Below are positions 17,159 through 25,665 of a stretch of 46,996 bases of DNA, in pieces. The position numbers were made by a program, and so were the translations under genes. The notes beneath the pieces are model-generated. The model was not told where the DNA came from and did no database searches. It was given only the letters and a program-made list of their open reading frames with translations. This DNA comes from an uncultured bacterium (GTDB taxonomy: Bacteria; Planctomycetota; JAJSAM01; JAJVHW01), in assembly GCA_937996235.1 (NCBI GenBank), contig CALKVK010000003.1, forward strand, positions 1 to 46,996, written 5' to 3'. Each line of letters begins with the position of its first letter. Positions within the stretch are counted from its first letter, which is position 1.

Positions 17159-18757
17159 TCAGCGGCGCCCGCGCAGCGCCCGCGGCCCGAGGAAGCGCCC
17201 GGTGTGGCGCCGCCGCATCTCGCGCAGCCGCTCGGCCGCGCCGCTGCGGACACCGGGGCCCGCGCCGCGCGCCTCGCCCCGGTCGCTCCCGACCGTCACG
17301 GGCAGCGAGCCGATGCCGAGCTCATTCACGCCGTAGAGGGCGAGCGCCAGCGCCGAGAGCTCGTCCCCGTGCCCGAGCTGGCTGCGCCTGCTCTTGATGC
17401 GCGTGCCGCGCTCGGTCTCGACCACTTCTGCTTCGAGGATCTGGCGGCGGAGCGACGTCGTCGCGCGGTCCGTCACCTGGACGAGTCCCGCGTCGGGGAA
17501 GAGCGCGATGCGGCGGTCGTTGAAGGCGCTCCGGACCGCCTCGCACATCTTGGTCAGCGACTCCGTGGTCGAGGCGAGCTGCGTCACGGCGAGCCCGTCG
17601 CGGACGAGGCGCTGGGCGAGGTGGACGGCCTGGTAGGGGTCGGCGTAGACCGGCCCCCGGAAGGTCCGGGCCGTGCTCCGCACGTGCTCCTCGATCGCGT
17701 CGAGGTCGATCTGGGAGCCGGGCCGCGGCACCCAGACGCGGATCCCGTCGAGGACGATCCGGCCGCTCGCGATCTCGCGGTGGAGCCAGAGATGCACGGC
17801 GTGGTCGCGAGTCACGCCCACGTCGAGCCCGTGGACGTAGCGGACGCCCGGAAGGGGCACGAGCGCCGGCCGGAGCGTCGCGTCGACCGCGGCGTCGTAG
17901 ACGTGGGGCGCGATCAGCTCCCCGCGGCCGTCGGTCGGGAGGCAGAGCAGCAGGCGTCGGAAGACGTGCGGCGGGAGCGTCGCCTCCTTCCGGGCGAGGC
18001 GCTCGGGCGTCCACCAGGGGCATTGCTCGAGCGTCACGCCCTGGAACCACCACGGGGAGTCGGCACCGGCCGCCTGGGCCTTGTCCCGTTCGTCGCGGCG
18101 GAAGTCCCCGGGCGGGCTGAACGGGGCGTTGCTGAACACGACGAAGCGGCCGTGGGCGAGCTTGTCGAAGCGGGCCGAGGCCTCCTCCCAGACGCGCGGT
18201 CCGTGGGGGTCGGGCCAGGACTGGACTTCGTTGAGCAGGTAGAGGTCCGCGCGGCTGCCGGACGCGCTGTACCCGTCGAGCGACTCGACATGGACCGTCA
18301 CGCGCGGGACCACCTGGCCGTCGCGGTCGGTGATCTCGTGCCGGATCTCGTCCCGCAGGATGCGGATCCCCCGGCCGAGCCAGCGCCCGATCCCGCGCTC
18401 CTCGGCGCGCTTGTCCGTGCGGTCGATGAAGCCGCGCACCGTCCCGAGCACGTCGCCGCAGCGGTCCTTGTCCGCGGAGTAGTTGATGACGCGGAAGCCG
18501 TCGGGGGCGAAGTGGAGCGCGGCGAGGCAGGCGGCCGCGATCAGCTGGTCCTTGCCGCAGCCGGTCGGTCCCTCGACCCAGCACATGCTGCGGCCCTCGG
18601 ACGGCGCGCCCGGGAGGCCGAGAGTCGCGGCGAAGGCGTCGCGCTGCCAGGGCTGGAGCGCGCCGTCGCCCCAGCGCTCGCCGGTGTCGAGGACGAGCGC
18701 TTCGAGGAGCTTCCAGCACTCGGCGGCGGAGTCGGGGGACCAGAGGGGAGAGGGCAT
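17159..18757 (-). CDS. terL: Phage terminase large subunit (packaging ATPase-nuclease)
   Basis: This 532-aa protein shows both TerL activities. The ATPase has Walker A GPTGCGKD at residues 63-70 and a Walker B-like LYLLNE at 172-177. An RNase H-type nuclease has D312 in HGLDVGVTRDH, D373 in VYADPYQAVH and a late acidic site in GHGDELSALALALYG. It appears full length. Portal, protease and capsid genes are not adjacent, so on its own it cannot package. It may be what remains of a phage, or part of a satellite that uses helper capsids. Confidence 0.82.
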   Translation of the reverse strand: MPSPLWSPDSAAECWKLLEALVLDTGERWGDGALQPWQRDAFAATLGLPGAPSEGRSMCWVEGPTGCGKDQLIAAACLAALHFAPDGFRVINYSADKDRCGDVLGTVRGFIDRTDKRAEERGIGRWLGRGIRILRDEIRHEITDRDGQVVPRVTVHVESLDGYSASGSRADLYLLNEVQSWPDPHGPRVWEEASARFDKLAHGRFVVFSNAPFSPPGDFRRDERDKAQAAGADSPWWFQGVTLEQCPWWTPERLARKEATLPPHVFRRLLLCLPTDGRGELIAPHVYDAAVDATLRPALVPLPGVRYVHGLDVGVTRDHAVHLWLHREIASGRIVLDGIRVWVPRPGSQIDLDAIEEHVRSTARTFRGPVYADPYQAVHLAQRLVRDGLAVTQLASTTESLTKMCEAVRSAFNDRRIALFPDAGLVQVTDRATTSLRRQILEAEVVETERGTRIKSRRSQLGHGDELSALALALYGVNELGIGSLPVTVGSDRGEARGAGPGVRSGAAERLREMRRRHTGRFLGPRALRGRR

Positions 18758-18954
18758 CAGCCCTGTCTAACGTCCCGCGGGGACGAGAGACCCGCTGGCG
18801 AGCCCCGCACAGCAAGTCCGGACTCAGCGCACTCGTGGAGTGTGCCCCGAAGGCGGCGCTTCAGCCACCACGCGATCGTCGCGCTGGCGCCCCGGTACGA
18901 CGCGTCCGCCGTGCTCCGTGTTCCACGCGCTGGCCCCGCTCCCGTCTCCCGGTC

Positions 18955-20367
18955 ATGTCAGACTGGGTTCCCATGAGCGACCCGTGGCAGAAGCTCCGAG
19001 AGTTCCGCGACACTACGGCCGATCTCATCCAACACTGCGCCCACGTCGAGAGCTCGTTGGTCGCCGTGAAGGCTGGCGGAGGTGGTTGGCGAGTCGTCGC
19101 GGCGCGAGCTGTGATTTCGCCATGGCCGTCGTCTCAACGGGAACCGCTCTGCGTGGAGATCGGCGAAGAGATGCGAGTCCTTCATCTCGACGCGCCACCG
19201 TCATCCCTCATGCCGCTCCTGACTCAACTGCCGGCTGGTGAGCTCGTGTGGCCGGGATGGCCGTGCGACGCGCCGCTCCGCTGGTTCGTGAACCGCAGTC
19301 CAGTTGAGTGGTCCGACGTCCGGAGCTACGATCGGGCGGCGTCAAGCCGGGAACTCGGGCTCGACTCCGCCGCTGTCGACCTAAGGCTCTACAACAGCGA
19401 GCGGGTGCTCGACTCGCGATTCATGCAGGCGGCGCTCATCGATTCGCCAGTTCCGTACTACGGGTGGAAGGACCTCGCGCAGGACATCCGCCTGGGACCA
19501 CAACTGGAGCGCTTCGAGGAGCACACGCGGATTGAGATCGTCGCACTCCTGCCCGTGCGACTAAGGGAAGCTCGGGAGCATGCGGACGGCGTTGACGTTC
19601 TCGTCGACTGGCGCGACATCCCGGGCGCGCGGGTCTCGGTTGCGTTCGTGCCGCTCTCAGGCGACCGCCCGCAGCGGCAGCGTGTCATGTTGACTCACGG
19701 CGACACAACTCCTCAGCAGAGAACAGTGTCATTCAGTGGCGCTCGCGCTGGCGGACGGATCGTCCTCTCGAGGTCTCGCCACCTCTGCGATATGGCGATT
19801 GTCGGGCGACCGCCCGGCAGGGCTGCCGCATTCGAGCACCTTGATCCTGGCTTTCGGCGGCTCGCGGAGTGGCTCGCTGGAGGGGGTCGCGGCGGCCGCA
19901 CTCTCGAGCAGGCATTTGCGTGGCTGCTGCACGTCGCTGGGTTCTCGGCTGCTCATGTCGGCACTGGACTCCCAAGCGACGCGCCCGACGTGGTCGCGTT
20001 CGACGGAGAGCAGCGCATGCTCGTCTGCGAATGCACGCAAGAGGCAGTGACGCCAGAGAAGCTCGCGAAGCTCGTGGATCGCGCGAGGAGCCTGCAGCTC
20101 GCTGCTTCCACCGACACTCATCCCGTGTCGACAGTCGCGGTTGCGGTCACGGCTGCCGAGATGTCGGAGGCGGAGATAGCGGCTCTCGCGCCTCGCGACG
20201 TGTCGGTCGCGCTGCTGACGCGGACCGACCTGAGTAAGTTGGTCGAGGGGGTCAACGAGGGAGATGGGGCCGAGGCGGTCTGGCGACGAATCCAAGAGGC
20301 CGCTCGCCCGCCCACGGAGACGGAGCGCATGCTTCGTTCGGGTGGTCGTCTCCCAAACTGGACCTAG
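18955..20367 (+). CDS. Hypothetical protein with C-terminal PD-(D/E)XK-like (ECT) domain
   Basis: The first ~300 residues of this 470-aa protein match nothing I know. They contain beta-rich segments such as VDVLVDWRDIPGARVSVAFV. The last ~150 residues resemble a restriction endonuclease-like fold: a helix FAWLLHVAGFSAAHVG, then APDVVAF with D345, a strand LVCECT with E359, and a helix PEKLAKLVDRARSL that could supply the catalytic lysine missing from ECT (canonical ExK). A defence or DNA-repair nuclease role is an inference. ATG 18955 or 18973 are the plausible starts. It stands alone on the plus strand after the divergent terL. Confidence 0.6.
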   Translation: MSDWVPMSDPWQKLREFRDTTADLIQHCAHVESSLVAVKAGGGGWRVVAARAVISPWPSSQREPLCVEIGEEMRVLHLDAPPSSLMPLLTQLPAGELVWPGWPCDAPLRWFVNRSPVEWSDVRSYDRAASSRELGLDSAAVDLRLYNSERVLDSRFMQAALIDSPVPYYGWKDLAQDIRLGPQLERFEEHTRIEIVALLPVRLREAREHADGVDVLVDWRDIPGARVSVAFVPLSGDRPQRQRVMLTHGDTTPQQRTVSFSGARAGGRIVLSRSRHLCDMAIVGRPPGRAAAFEHLDPGFRRLAEWLAGGGRGGRTLEQAFAWLLHVAGFSAAHVGTGLPSDAPDVVAFDGEQRMLVCECTQEAVTPEKLAKLVDRARSLQLAASTDTHPVSTVAVAVTAAEMSEAEIAALAPRDVSVALLTRTDLSKLVEGVNEGDGAEAVWRRIQEAARPPTETERMLRSGGRLPNWT

Positions 20368-20516
20368 ATCGACGGACGGCAAGTCGTTGTCCAGCGAGTG
20401 CTGGGTCATGCTGCTCGCTCCCCACGCGCCGCCAGTGGCGGGTTCTGTCCTCCTGTGCGAGTGTGACTTGATGTGGCCGGCGCCTCAGAGCGAATGTCCG
20501 CTCAAGGAGGTGCTCG

Positions 20517-20912
20517 ATGACGAAGACGACGAGGACGCCCGCGAAGAAGACGGGCAAGACCCGCACTCCCGCCCCGAAGCCGAAGGCGCCCGCGCCGGCG
20601 AAGACCCCGCGCGCCCGCGATCCCCGGCTCCCGGCCCCGGGCACGGTGCTGGTCCGGCCCTACAAGGGGAAGGACCACCGCGTGACGGTGCTGGAGGACG
20701 GGTTCCGCCACGACGGCACGGAGTACCGCTCGCTCAGCAAGCTCGCGTCCGCCATCACGGGGCAGCCCTCGATCAACGGCTTCCTGTGGATGCGGCTGAC
20801 CGAGCCGAAGGAGCAGAAGGCCGCCCCGGCGCCGAAGCGCGCACGGGCGAAGAAGGCGGCTCCCGCCGAGCCCGCGGCGGCGCCGCAGGAGGAGGTGGCC
20901 CGTGCCGAGTAG
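20517..20912 (+). CDS. DUF2924 family protein
   Basis: This 131-aa protein has a Lys/Pro/Ala-rich N-terminus (about 40 residues, likely DNA- or protein-contacting) and a DUF2924 core: LPAPGTVLVRPYKGKDHRV, VLEDGFRHDGTEYRSLSK and AITGQPSINGFLWMRL. DUF2924 is common in prophages and often accompanies serine recombinases; the recombinase here is about 5.4 kb upstream. ATG 20517 has a perfect AAGGAGG six bases before it. It overlaps the following gene by 11 bp. Confidence 0.82.
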   Translation: MTKTTRTPAKKTGKTRTPAPKPKAPAPAKTPRARDPRLPAPGTVLVRPYKGKDHRVTVLEDGFRHDGTEYRSLSKLASAITGQPSINGFLWMRLTEPKEQKAAPAPKRARAKKAAPAEPAAAPQEEVARAE

Positions 20913-21159
20913 CGACGCGCCGCTCTGGCTGCGGATCGGACGGAGGACGCTCCGGGTCGCGTCCGTCGAGGATGCGTCCGCACGCTACGCGGCCGAGCGC
21001 GATCGGCGCGGGGCCGGGAGCTCGCGGTTCCCCGAGGGGGAGCTGGTCCTCCCGGACGGCGAGGTGCTCCGCGTGTCCTACAACGGCCGCGTCTGGCGCG
21101 GAGACTGGCCGCAGGCCGAGTTGGTCCACGACCCGGCGGCGGAGCGCGTACCGGGCTGA
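20902..21159 (+). CDS. Small protein coupled to the DUF2924 gene
   Basis: This 85-aa beta-rich protein (LWLRIGRRTLRVASVEDA, ELVLPDGEVLRVSYNGRVW) belongs to no family I can name. The GTG start lies inside the end of the DUF2924 gene with GGAGGAGG before it, so it is very likely co-translated with it. Confidence 0.65.
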   Translation: MPSSDAPLWLRIGRRTLRVASVEDASARYAAERDRRGAGSSRFPEGELVLPDGEVLRVSYNGRVWRGDWPQAELVHDPAAERVPG

Positions 21160-21183
21160 TCCGGCGCGATCGGCAACCACGAC

Positions 21184-21205
21184 CGGCGGCGCTCACGCGC
21201 CGCCG
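21184..21205. terminator. Hairpin between convergent genes
   Basis: A perfect 9-bp GC stem (CGGCGGCGC / GCGCCGCCG) with a TCAC loop sits between the 3' ends of the DUF2924 pair and the minus-strand hypothetical gene. The position suits a bidirectional terminator; no T-tract follows. Confidence 0.5.
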
Positions 21206-21248
21206 CGTTGCGTCTCGCCCCGTGGATCACGAGTCGCGCGGATCGCGA

Positions 21249-21851
21249 TCAAGCATAGAACGACTCGATGCATCGGCGCACGACGCGGCGCGCCGATTCG
21301 TCTAGCAGACCGATGACCCGCACGCCCTTCGGAAATGACCAGATGTGAGCGAGCTCGAGCTTCGACGGCTTCGCGTTCGGGATCTGAAGCGCGGCACTGT
21401 CAATCTCGCACTCGAACTTCCGAAGCACCGCCGCCCCGCGGTCGTTGAGAGGCATGGCCAGCACGCCGCACGGATGTGGACCGGCCACGACCAGCCAAGG
21501 GCGCGTGCCCTGATAGACCGTGTCTGTGCGCTTGCCGACGTTCAGCCGGAGGTCCCCTGGCTCTATCACGTTCCAGGTTGCGTCACCAACGAACAGCAGT
21601 TCGGCAATCTTGCGGCGTGCGTCCGTCGTAGACGTACCGGTTGCCACAAGCGATGCCTCATCGAGCGAGGCCACCCAGCGAACAACCGCGCCGTCGAGCC
21701 GCACGACGGTTGTCAGCGTGCTACTGGACTGTAGCGCGCCGCTAGCTACCGCGATGACTAGGTCTCCGGCGCCGGTAGGCGGCGGGAACCGAAACTCGCC
21801 CGCGACCTTGCGATCAAGCGTGACGACTGACTTGGGCGTGATGGCTGCCAT
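21249..21851 (-). CDS. Hypothetical protein
   Basis: This 200-aa soluble protein of mixed alpha/beta composition (VVTLDRKVAGEFRFPPP, VIAVASGALQSS, RPWLVVAGPHPCGVLAMPLN, KLELAHIWSFPKGVRVIGL) has a coding pattern that is convincing against the surrounding DNA, but no family is recognised. ATG 21851 starts the ordered part; a longer frame upstream is Arg/Ser low-complexity. Confidence 0.55.
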   Translation of the reverse strand: MAAITPKSVVTLDRKVAGEFRFPPPTGAGDLVIAVASGALQSSSTLTTVVRLDGAVVRWVASLDEASLVATGTSTTDARRKIAELLFVGDATWNVIEPGDLRLNVGKRTDTVYQGTRPWLVVAGPHPCGVLAMPLNDRGAAVLRKFECEIDSAALQIPNAKPSKLELAHIWSFPKGVRVIGLLDESARRVVRRCIESFYA

Positions 21852-22379
21852 ATTGTTGCACTCCGACTCGCGCGTGCCGGTCGTCGTCGCGGGCTCCGCG
21901 TGGCACTCCGGTTCGCATTCTACTGGTGGGGCTCGCCGGTGCAGCGTGGAAGTCTGCGCTTCGCCACGTGGCCGAGTGCTCGACCGTCCACGACCGCGCA
22001 TGCCCAGGGGGGATGGACGCTGCGCGCTGGCGCATGCCGATCTTGCCCGTGCGTCAGTTCTCCCGCGCCGCACGCGCTCATCGCTGCGCCGCATCGTCCG
22101 CCGCCAGCAACCCATCCGGGCCACCGGCCGGGCGCTCCGGCGCATGGCTGGCACCGACTCCCGTTCGTGGCGGACCCGCGTTGCGAGCATCGGCGAGTGC
22201 CGAGGAAGCCGCCCCCGGTAGAGATTGGGGGAATGTGAAGTGGAGTGTGTGCGGAAGCTGCTTTACGGGCGGGTCGAGCCCAACCTCGGCGCGTTTAGCG
22301 TAGCGGACGACGCAACGACGAACCTGCGCGAACGCCGCAACGGGCGCGCCGGTTCGCGTCGTGACACGGAGGGATCTCG
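21852..22379. other. Intergenic region without recognisable gene
   Basis: Frames on both strands are compositional (Arg/Ala/Ser). I see no tRNA, repeat array or clear promoter. It separates divergent genes, so regulatory sites may be present. Confidence 0.5.
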
Positions 22380-22670
22380 ATGCTTGCGTTCAAGGACTTC
22401 GCACCGGCCCGTAGCAAGGCGGGCTGGATCAGCTACCGGATCGAGAGCCTCGAAGCGGCGCTGGCGGCAGCGAACGCCTGGATCGCGGCCGAGGGCGTCG
22501 TCCCGATCCACGTCGAGACCGTGATCCTCCCCAACATGTGGGAGCCCGGCGAGCACGGGCCGTCGGACCCGGAGACACAGTCGACGGCCAACGCGGGGCT
22601 GGGGACCATCCGGTGGTACCAGTTCTTCCGCGTCTGGTACGACACGGCGGCGCCGCGGCAACGCGCCTGA
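22380..22670 (+). CDS. Small hypothetical protein
   Basis: This 96-aa protein starts with ATG after GGAGG at normal spacing. It contains WISYRIESLEAALAAANAWI and VIPNMWEPGE-type aromatic/acidic segments and ends WYQFFRVWYDT. The length and composition fit small phage accessory proteins. No function is assigned. Confidence 0.6.
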   Translation: MLAFKDFAPARSKAGWISYRIESLEAALAAANAWIAAEGVVPIHVETVILPNMWEPGEHGPSDPETQSTANAGLGTIRWYQFFRVWYDTAAPRQRA

Positions 22671-22716
22671 CCGCTGGGGCTGCCGAACTGGCGGCGGGAG
22701 GTCCGGCCGTGGGTCC

Positions 22717-23037
22717 CTACTGGACCGCCGCGCGCAGGACCGCGAGTGCTCGCTCCACCTCGGCGGCGCTCGCCCGCGCGAGTTCGAGGTAGACCCGTCC
22801 GCGCTGCTCGTAGCGGTCGTCCGCCCGCGTCTGGACGATCCACCGTTCGTTCGTGGAGAGTTCCTCGACCCGAGCAGCGAGCCGGTGCATCGCCGCGCTC
22901 GTCGCCCGGAAGCCGGCTCCCCGGCCGAGGTCGATCAGCGCCGAAGGCTCGTCGATCCCGAAGGTCCCGCAGATGACTCGGACCGTCGTCTTGGGGGCCG
23001 TCTGTCGCGTCGCGTTCGTCGTGTGCTCGTTGCGCAT
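22717..23037 (-). CDS. Small hypothetical protein
   Basis: This 106-aa protein contains VRVICGTFGIDEPSALI, GFRATSAAMHRLAARVEEL and a C-terminal helix AEVERALAVLRAAV. The core could be a small DNA- or protein-binding fold; it is not recognised. I prefer ATG 23037 because further upstream the same frame turns low-complexity. It converges with the small gene ending at 22670. Confidence 0.5.
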   Translation of the reverse strand: MRNEHTTNATRQTAPKTTVRVICGTFGIDEPSALIDLGRGAGFRATSAAMHRLAARVEELSTNERWIVQTRADDRYEQRGRVYLELARASAAEVERALAVLRAAVQ

Positions 23038-23308
23038 GGCCACACGTTCGCTCGCGTGTGCGGGGTAGCAAGTACGAAGCCTCGGAAGCTCGGACCATGC
23101 CCGGTCGCCGAGGGGGCTGCTGCCGGGGAATGGGGAGTTCCCGAGAGAAGCAAGGGACGGCAGCCGCTTTACGAGTGCGAACTCGACCTCGGCGGTCGCA
23201 GGATCGCAGACCACGTCCGCTGCTGCAAGCGTGCGCGTCATTCCTCGTCCCGCGCGCGCCATGATCTACACTCAACGACGAGAGCAGGCGGGACACGAGG
23301 AGCACTCG

Positions 23309-23632
23309 ATGACGAATTCGGTCGATGCGCTGGTCAAGGATCTGAACACGAAGATCGCTGCTGCGGTCTCGGCTGCCCACGCCGCCGGGCGCGAGAGCGC
23401 GCTTGCGGAACTGCGCAGCGTGCTCGGGACTGCGAGTTCGGGCGCCGGAGCCGCCGGTGCGAAGAAGACCGCGTCCAAGAAGGCCGGCGCCAAGAGCGGT
23501 GGCGCCCCGAAGACCGCGAAGCCCGCAGGGAAGCGCAAGAACCCCTGGGCGAAGCTGACGCCCGAGCAGCGGCTCGCCCGGGTCAACGCCATCCGCAAGG
23601 GGCGGGGGTTGCCGCTCAAGACGGCGCTGTAG
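23309..23632 (+). CDS. Small Lys/Ala-rich, possibly nucleic-acid-binding protein
   Basis: This 107-aa protein has an N-terminal helix (residues 1-45, Ala-rich, coiled-coil-like), a Lys/Ala-rich histone H1-like stretch (KKTASKKAGAKSGG) and a conserved-looking tail NPWAKLTPEQRLARVNAIRK with GRGLP. The tail pattern W-x-x-L-[ST]-x-E-x-R-x-x-R is seen in small DNA-associated proteins. A GAGGAG lies before ATG 23309. It directly precedes the terL remnant, where phages often carry an HNH or terS gene. Confidence 0.6.
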   Translation: MTNSVDALVKDLNTKIAAAVSAAHAAGRESALAELRSVLGTASSGAGAAGAKKTASKKAGAKSGGAPKTAKPAGKRKNPWAKLTPEQRLARVNAIRKGRGLPLKTAL

Positions 23633-23639
23633 ACTCGTC

Positions 23640-24077
23640 GCGCGTGGCGAGCGCTCACCGGGGCGGAGTGGGCGCTGCTTTGAGAGCGCGCACCAGATCG
23701 CGCCCCGCGAGCGCGCGCAGCAGATCGCCTACGACCGGCGGAGCGCGATGCAGTTCGCTCTGCAACTGGAGAAGGCGGGGTTCGAGCCGTTCGAAGTCCG
23801 CCAGGGGCCGCGCACGCTGTCCGCCGCGTGCAAGGTGCTCCACGCGCTCACGAGGGCCGGTCGCGTCCACCACGACGGCAACCGCGGGATGACCTGGTGC
23901 GTCGCGAACGCCGCCGTGAAGGAGGACGAGAACGAGAACATCCGCCCGATCAAGACGAGCCCGAAGAAGCGGATCGACGGGGTCGTGGCGGCGGTGACGG
24001 CGCTGTCGAGGCTACTGGTGCTTCAGGACCGCGCGGCCTCTCCGTACGCACACCGCGGTGTCCGGACCGTCGGATAG
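23640..24077 (+). pseudogene. 3' remnant of an HK97-type terminase large subunit gene
   Basis: The frame encodes the C-terminal ~130 residues of a TerL nuclease domain. The family landmarks are in order: QQIAYDRRSAMQFALQLE, GFEPFEVRQGPRTLSAACK, LHALTRAGRVHHDGNRGMTW, CVANAAVKEDENENIRPIK and RIDGVVAAVTALSRLL. The ATPase part is missing, and the frame upstream of about 23684 has no TerL similarity I can see. It differs from the intact minus-strand terL, so a second phage contributed DNA. It is followed 71 bp later by the SIR2 gene, not by a portal gene. Confidence 0.85.
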
Positions 24078-24148
24078 CGCCGCTGTCTTGGACTGGCGCA
24101 GCGAGACCATGCCGTGCTAGGTTCCGCAACCCCGCTGAGTATCACACG

Positions 24149-25654
24149 ATGACAGAAACGCTCCGCGCCGAGTTGAGGGATGCGATCGCGAGTTCGCAAG
24201 TCGTATTCGTGATCGGAGGCGGGACCACGATCGCAGCCCTTGGCAATGACACTGAGGCATCCGATCGCGCTTCTTGGCGTGGCCTGCTCAGACATGGAGC
24301 GCGGTTCTGCCACTCGATCCAGCTCGCGGACACTGCTTGGCTCGCTCGTGTCGAGTCGCTGGTCAACGCTCCCGACCTGGAGATGCTGCTCGGTGCAGGG
24401 GACCTCATTTGCAGCCGCCTACGCGCGCCCCACGGTGGCGATTTCGCGGCATGGCTTCGCGCGTCTGTCGGCAGTCTGGTCGCACGAGATCGCGCCCTCC
24501 TGTCCGCGCTTGCAGCACTTCAGACCCCGCTCATCACGACGAACTACGACGATCTGCTTGAGCGCGAACTCGGTGTGCCGACCGTCACGTGGCGTGACGA
24601 GGCCAGCGTCGAATTAGCGCTTGACGGGAGGGAGCCTGCGATCGTCCACGTCCACGGCTCGTGGCGCCGCCCCGAGTCGATCGTGCTTGGGAATGTCACG
24701 TACCAGCAACTCACGACCAACCCCCATACGGTCGCGATCATGCGGTCCTTGTTCGTGCAGCGCGTCGTCTGCTTCGTCGGCTTTGGCGACTCGCTCTCGG
24801 ATCCGCACTTCGGAGCGCTGATGCAGTGGTGCGAGCAGTCACTCCACGCCTCCCCACATCGTCACTTTGCGCTTCGACGGCTCGAAGGCACACCGCGACC
24901 TCGCTCGGAACTCGACGTCGTCCGTCGCCTGTTCCCTCTTGACTACGGCGAGTCCCACAGCGATCTCCCGGAGTTCCTACGCACTCTGAAGCCCAGGAAA
25001 CGTACCCAGACACGGTTGAGGGTGGCGACCGTCCCAGAGCTTCTCAGGCAGGGGATGCGCATTGCAAACATCGTAGAACGCACGATGGCCATCGACTATG
25101 AGACGCTGGAAGGACTTCGCCCGGAGCACGAGGGCGAACCACGGCAATGGGTCGGCATCGTCCGCGATCACCCGAACACCGTTCGGCTGCTCCTCGCAGG
25201 CGAGGACATCGTGGGTTACTGGCACATCATTCCGCTCTTCGAGGACGTGTTCGCGCGCATGAAGGCGGGCGCGATGGGCACGACGGAGATCGCGTCGGAT
25301 CAGATGTGTGCGGTTGAGCTTCCCGGAACCTACGATGCGTACTTTATGATCCTGACGATCGCGCAAGAGTGGAGAGATACTGCCACCGTCCGGATGCTAT
25401 TCGAGTCGGTCTTGGACGCGCTTGAGGAGTTTGCCGAGAGTGGTGTGTTCTTCCGTGAACTGTGTCTGGATGCGTACACGCCGATGGGCAAGGCCATCGC
25501 AAGGAGTTTCGAAATGGAGCTCGTCGCGCATCACGACGATCGTGGGGACATCTACCTGCGACGCATGTTCCCATTTCCGCGACACGCGATTCTCGCTCGG
25601 CGCATGAGGTTGACATCGCTGTACCAAGCGCACTTCTTGCAGCCGGATGCGTGA
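24149..25654 (+). CDS. SIR2-domain protein with C-terminal GNAT-like domain
   Basis: This 501-aa protein has a SIR2_2-type NAD-binding domain, residues about 10-275: GGGTT (23-27, in place of GAGxS), TTNYDDLLE (130-138), the catalytic H-G in HVHGSW (167-172) and VGFGDSLSDPHF (210-221). SIR2 proteins in phage defence usually degrade NAD+ on infection. Residues about 300-475 look GNAT-like (VRLLLAGEDIVGYWHIIP, AYFMILTIA, AYTPMGKAIARSFEMELV), a partner I do not know from named SIR2 systems; it may sense or modify a trigger. ATG 24149 starts the fold cleanly. The stop codon overlaps the Shine-Dalgarno of the YjbQ-like gene. Codon use is visibly less GC-biased than neighbours. Confidence 0.85.
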   Translation: MTETLRAELRDAIASSQVVFVIGGGTTIAALGNDTEASDRASWRGLLRHGARFCHSIQLADTAWLARVESLVNAPDLEMLLGAGDLICSRLRAPHGGDFAAWLRASVGSLVARDRALLSALAALQTPLITTNYDDLLERELGVPTVTWRDEASVELALDGREPAIVHVHGSWRRPESIVLGNVTYQQLTTNPHTVAIMRSLFVQRVVCFVGFGDSLSDPHFGALMQWCEQSLHASPHRHFALRRLEGTPRPRSELDVVRRLFPLDYGESHSDLPEFLRTLKPRKRTQTRLRVATVPELLRQGMRIANIVERTMAIDYETLEGLRPEHEGEPRQWVGIVRDHPNTVRLLLAGEDIVGYWHIIPLFEDVFARMKAGAMGTTEIASDQMCAVELPGTYDAYFMILTIAQEWRDTATVRMLFESVLDALEEFAESGVFFRELCLDAYTPMGKAIARSFEMELVAHHDDRGDIYLRRMFPFPRHAILARRMRLTSLYQAHFLQPDA

Positions 25655-25665
25655 AGGAGGAAGTA

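Noticed and set aside
21211..21230. Possible attR: TCTCGCCCCG matches ten bases of the tRNA 3' end
   Set aside because: Ten matching GC-rich bases are expected by chance in a window of this size, and neither flanking base nor the T-arm sequence continues the match.
24078..24148. Sigma70-like promoter before the SIR2 gene (TTGGAC and TAGGTT)
   Set aside because: The spacing between the two boxes is about 24 bp, too long for a standard promoter.
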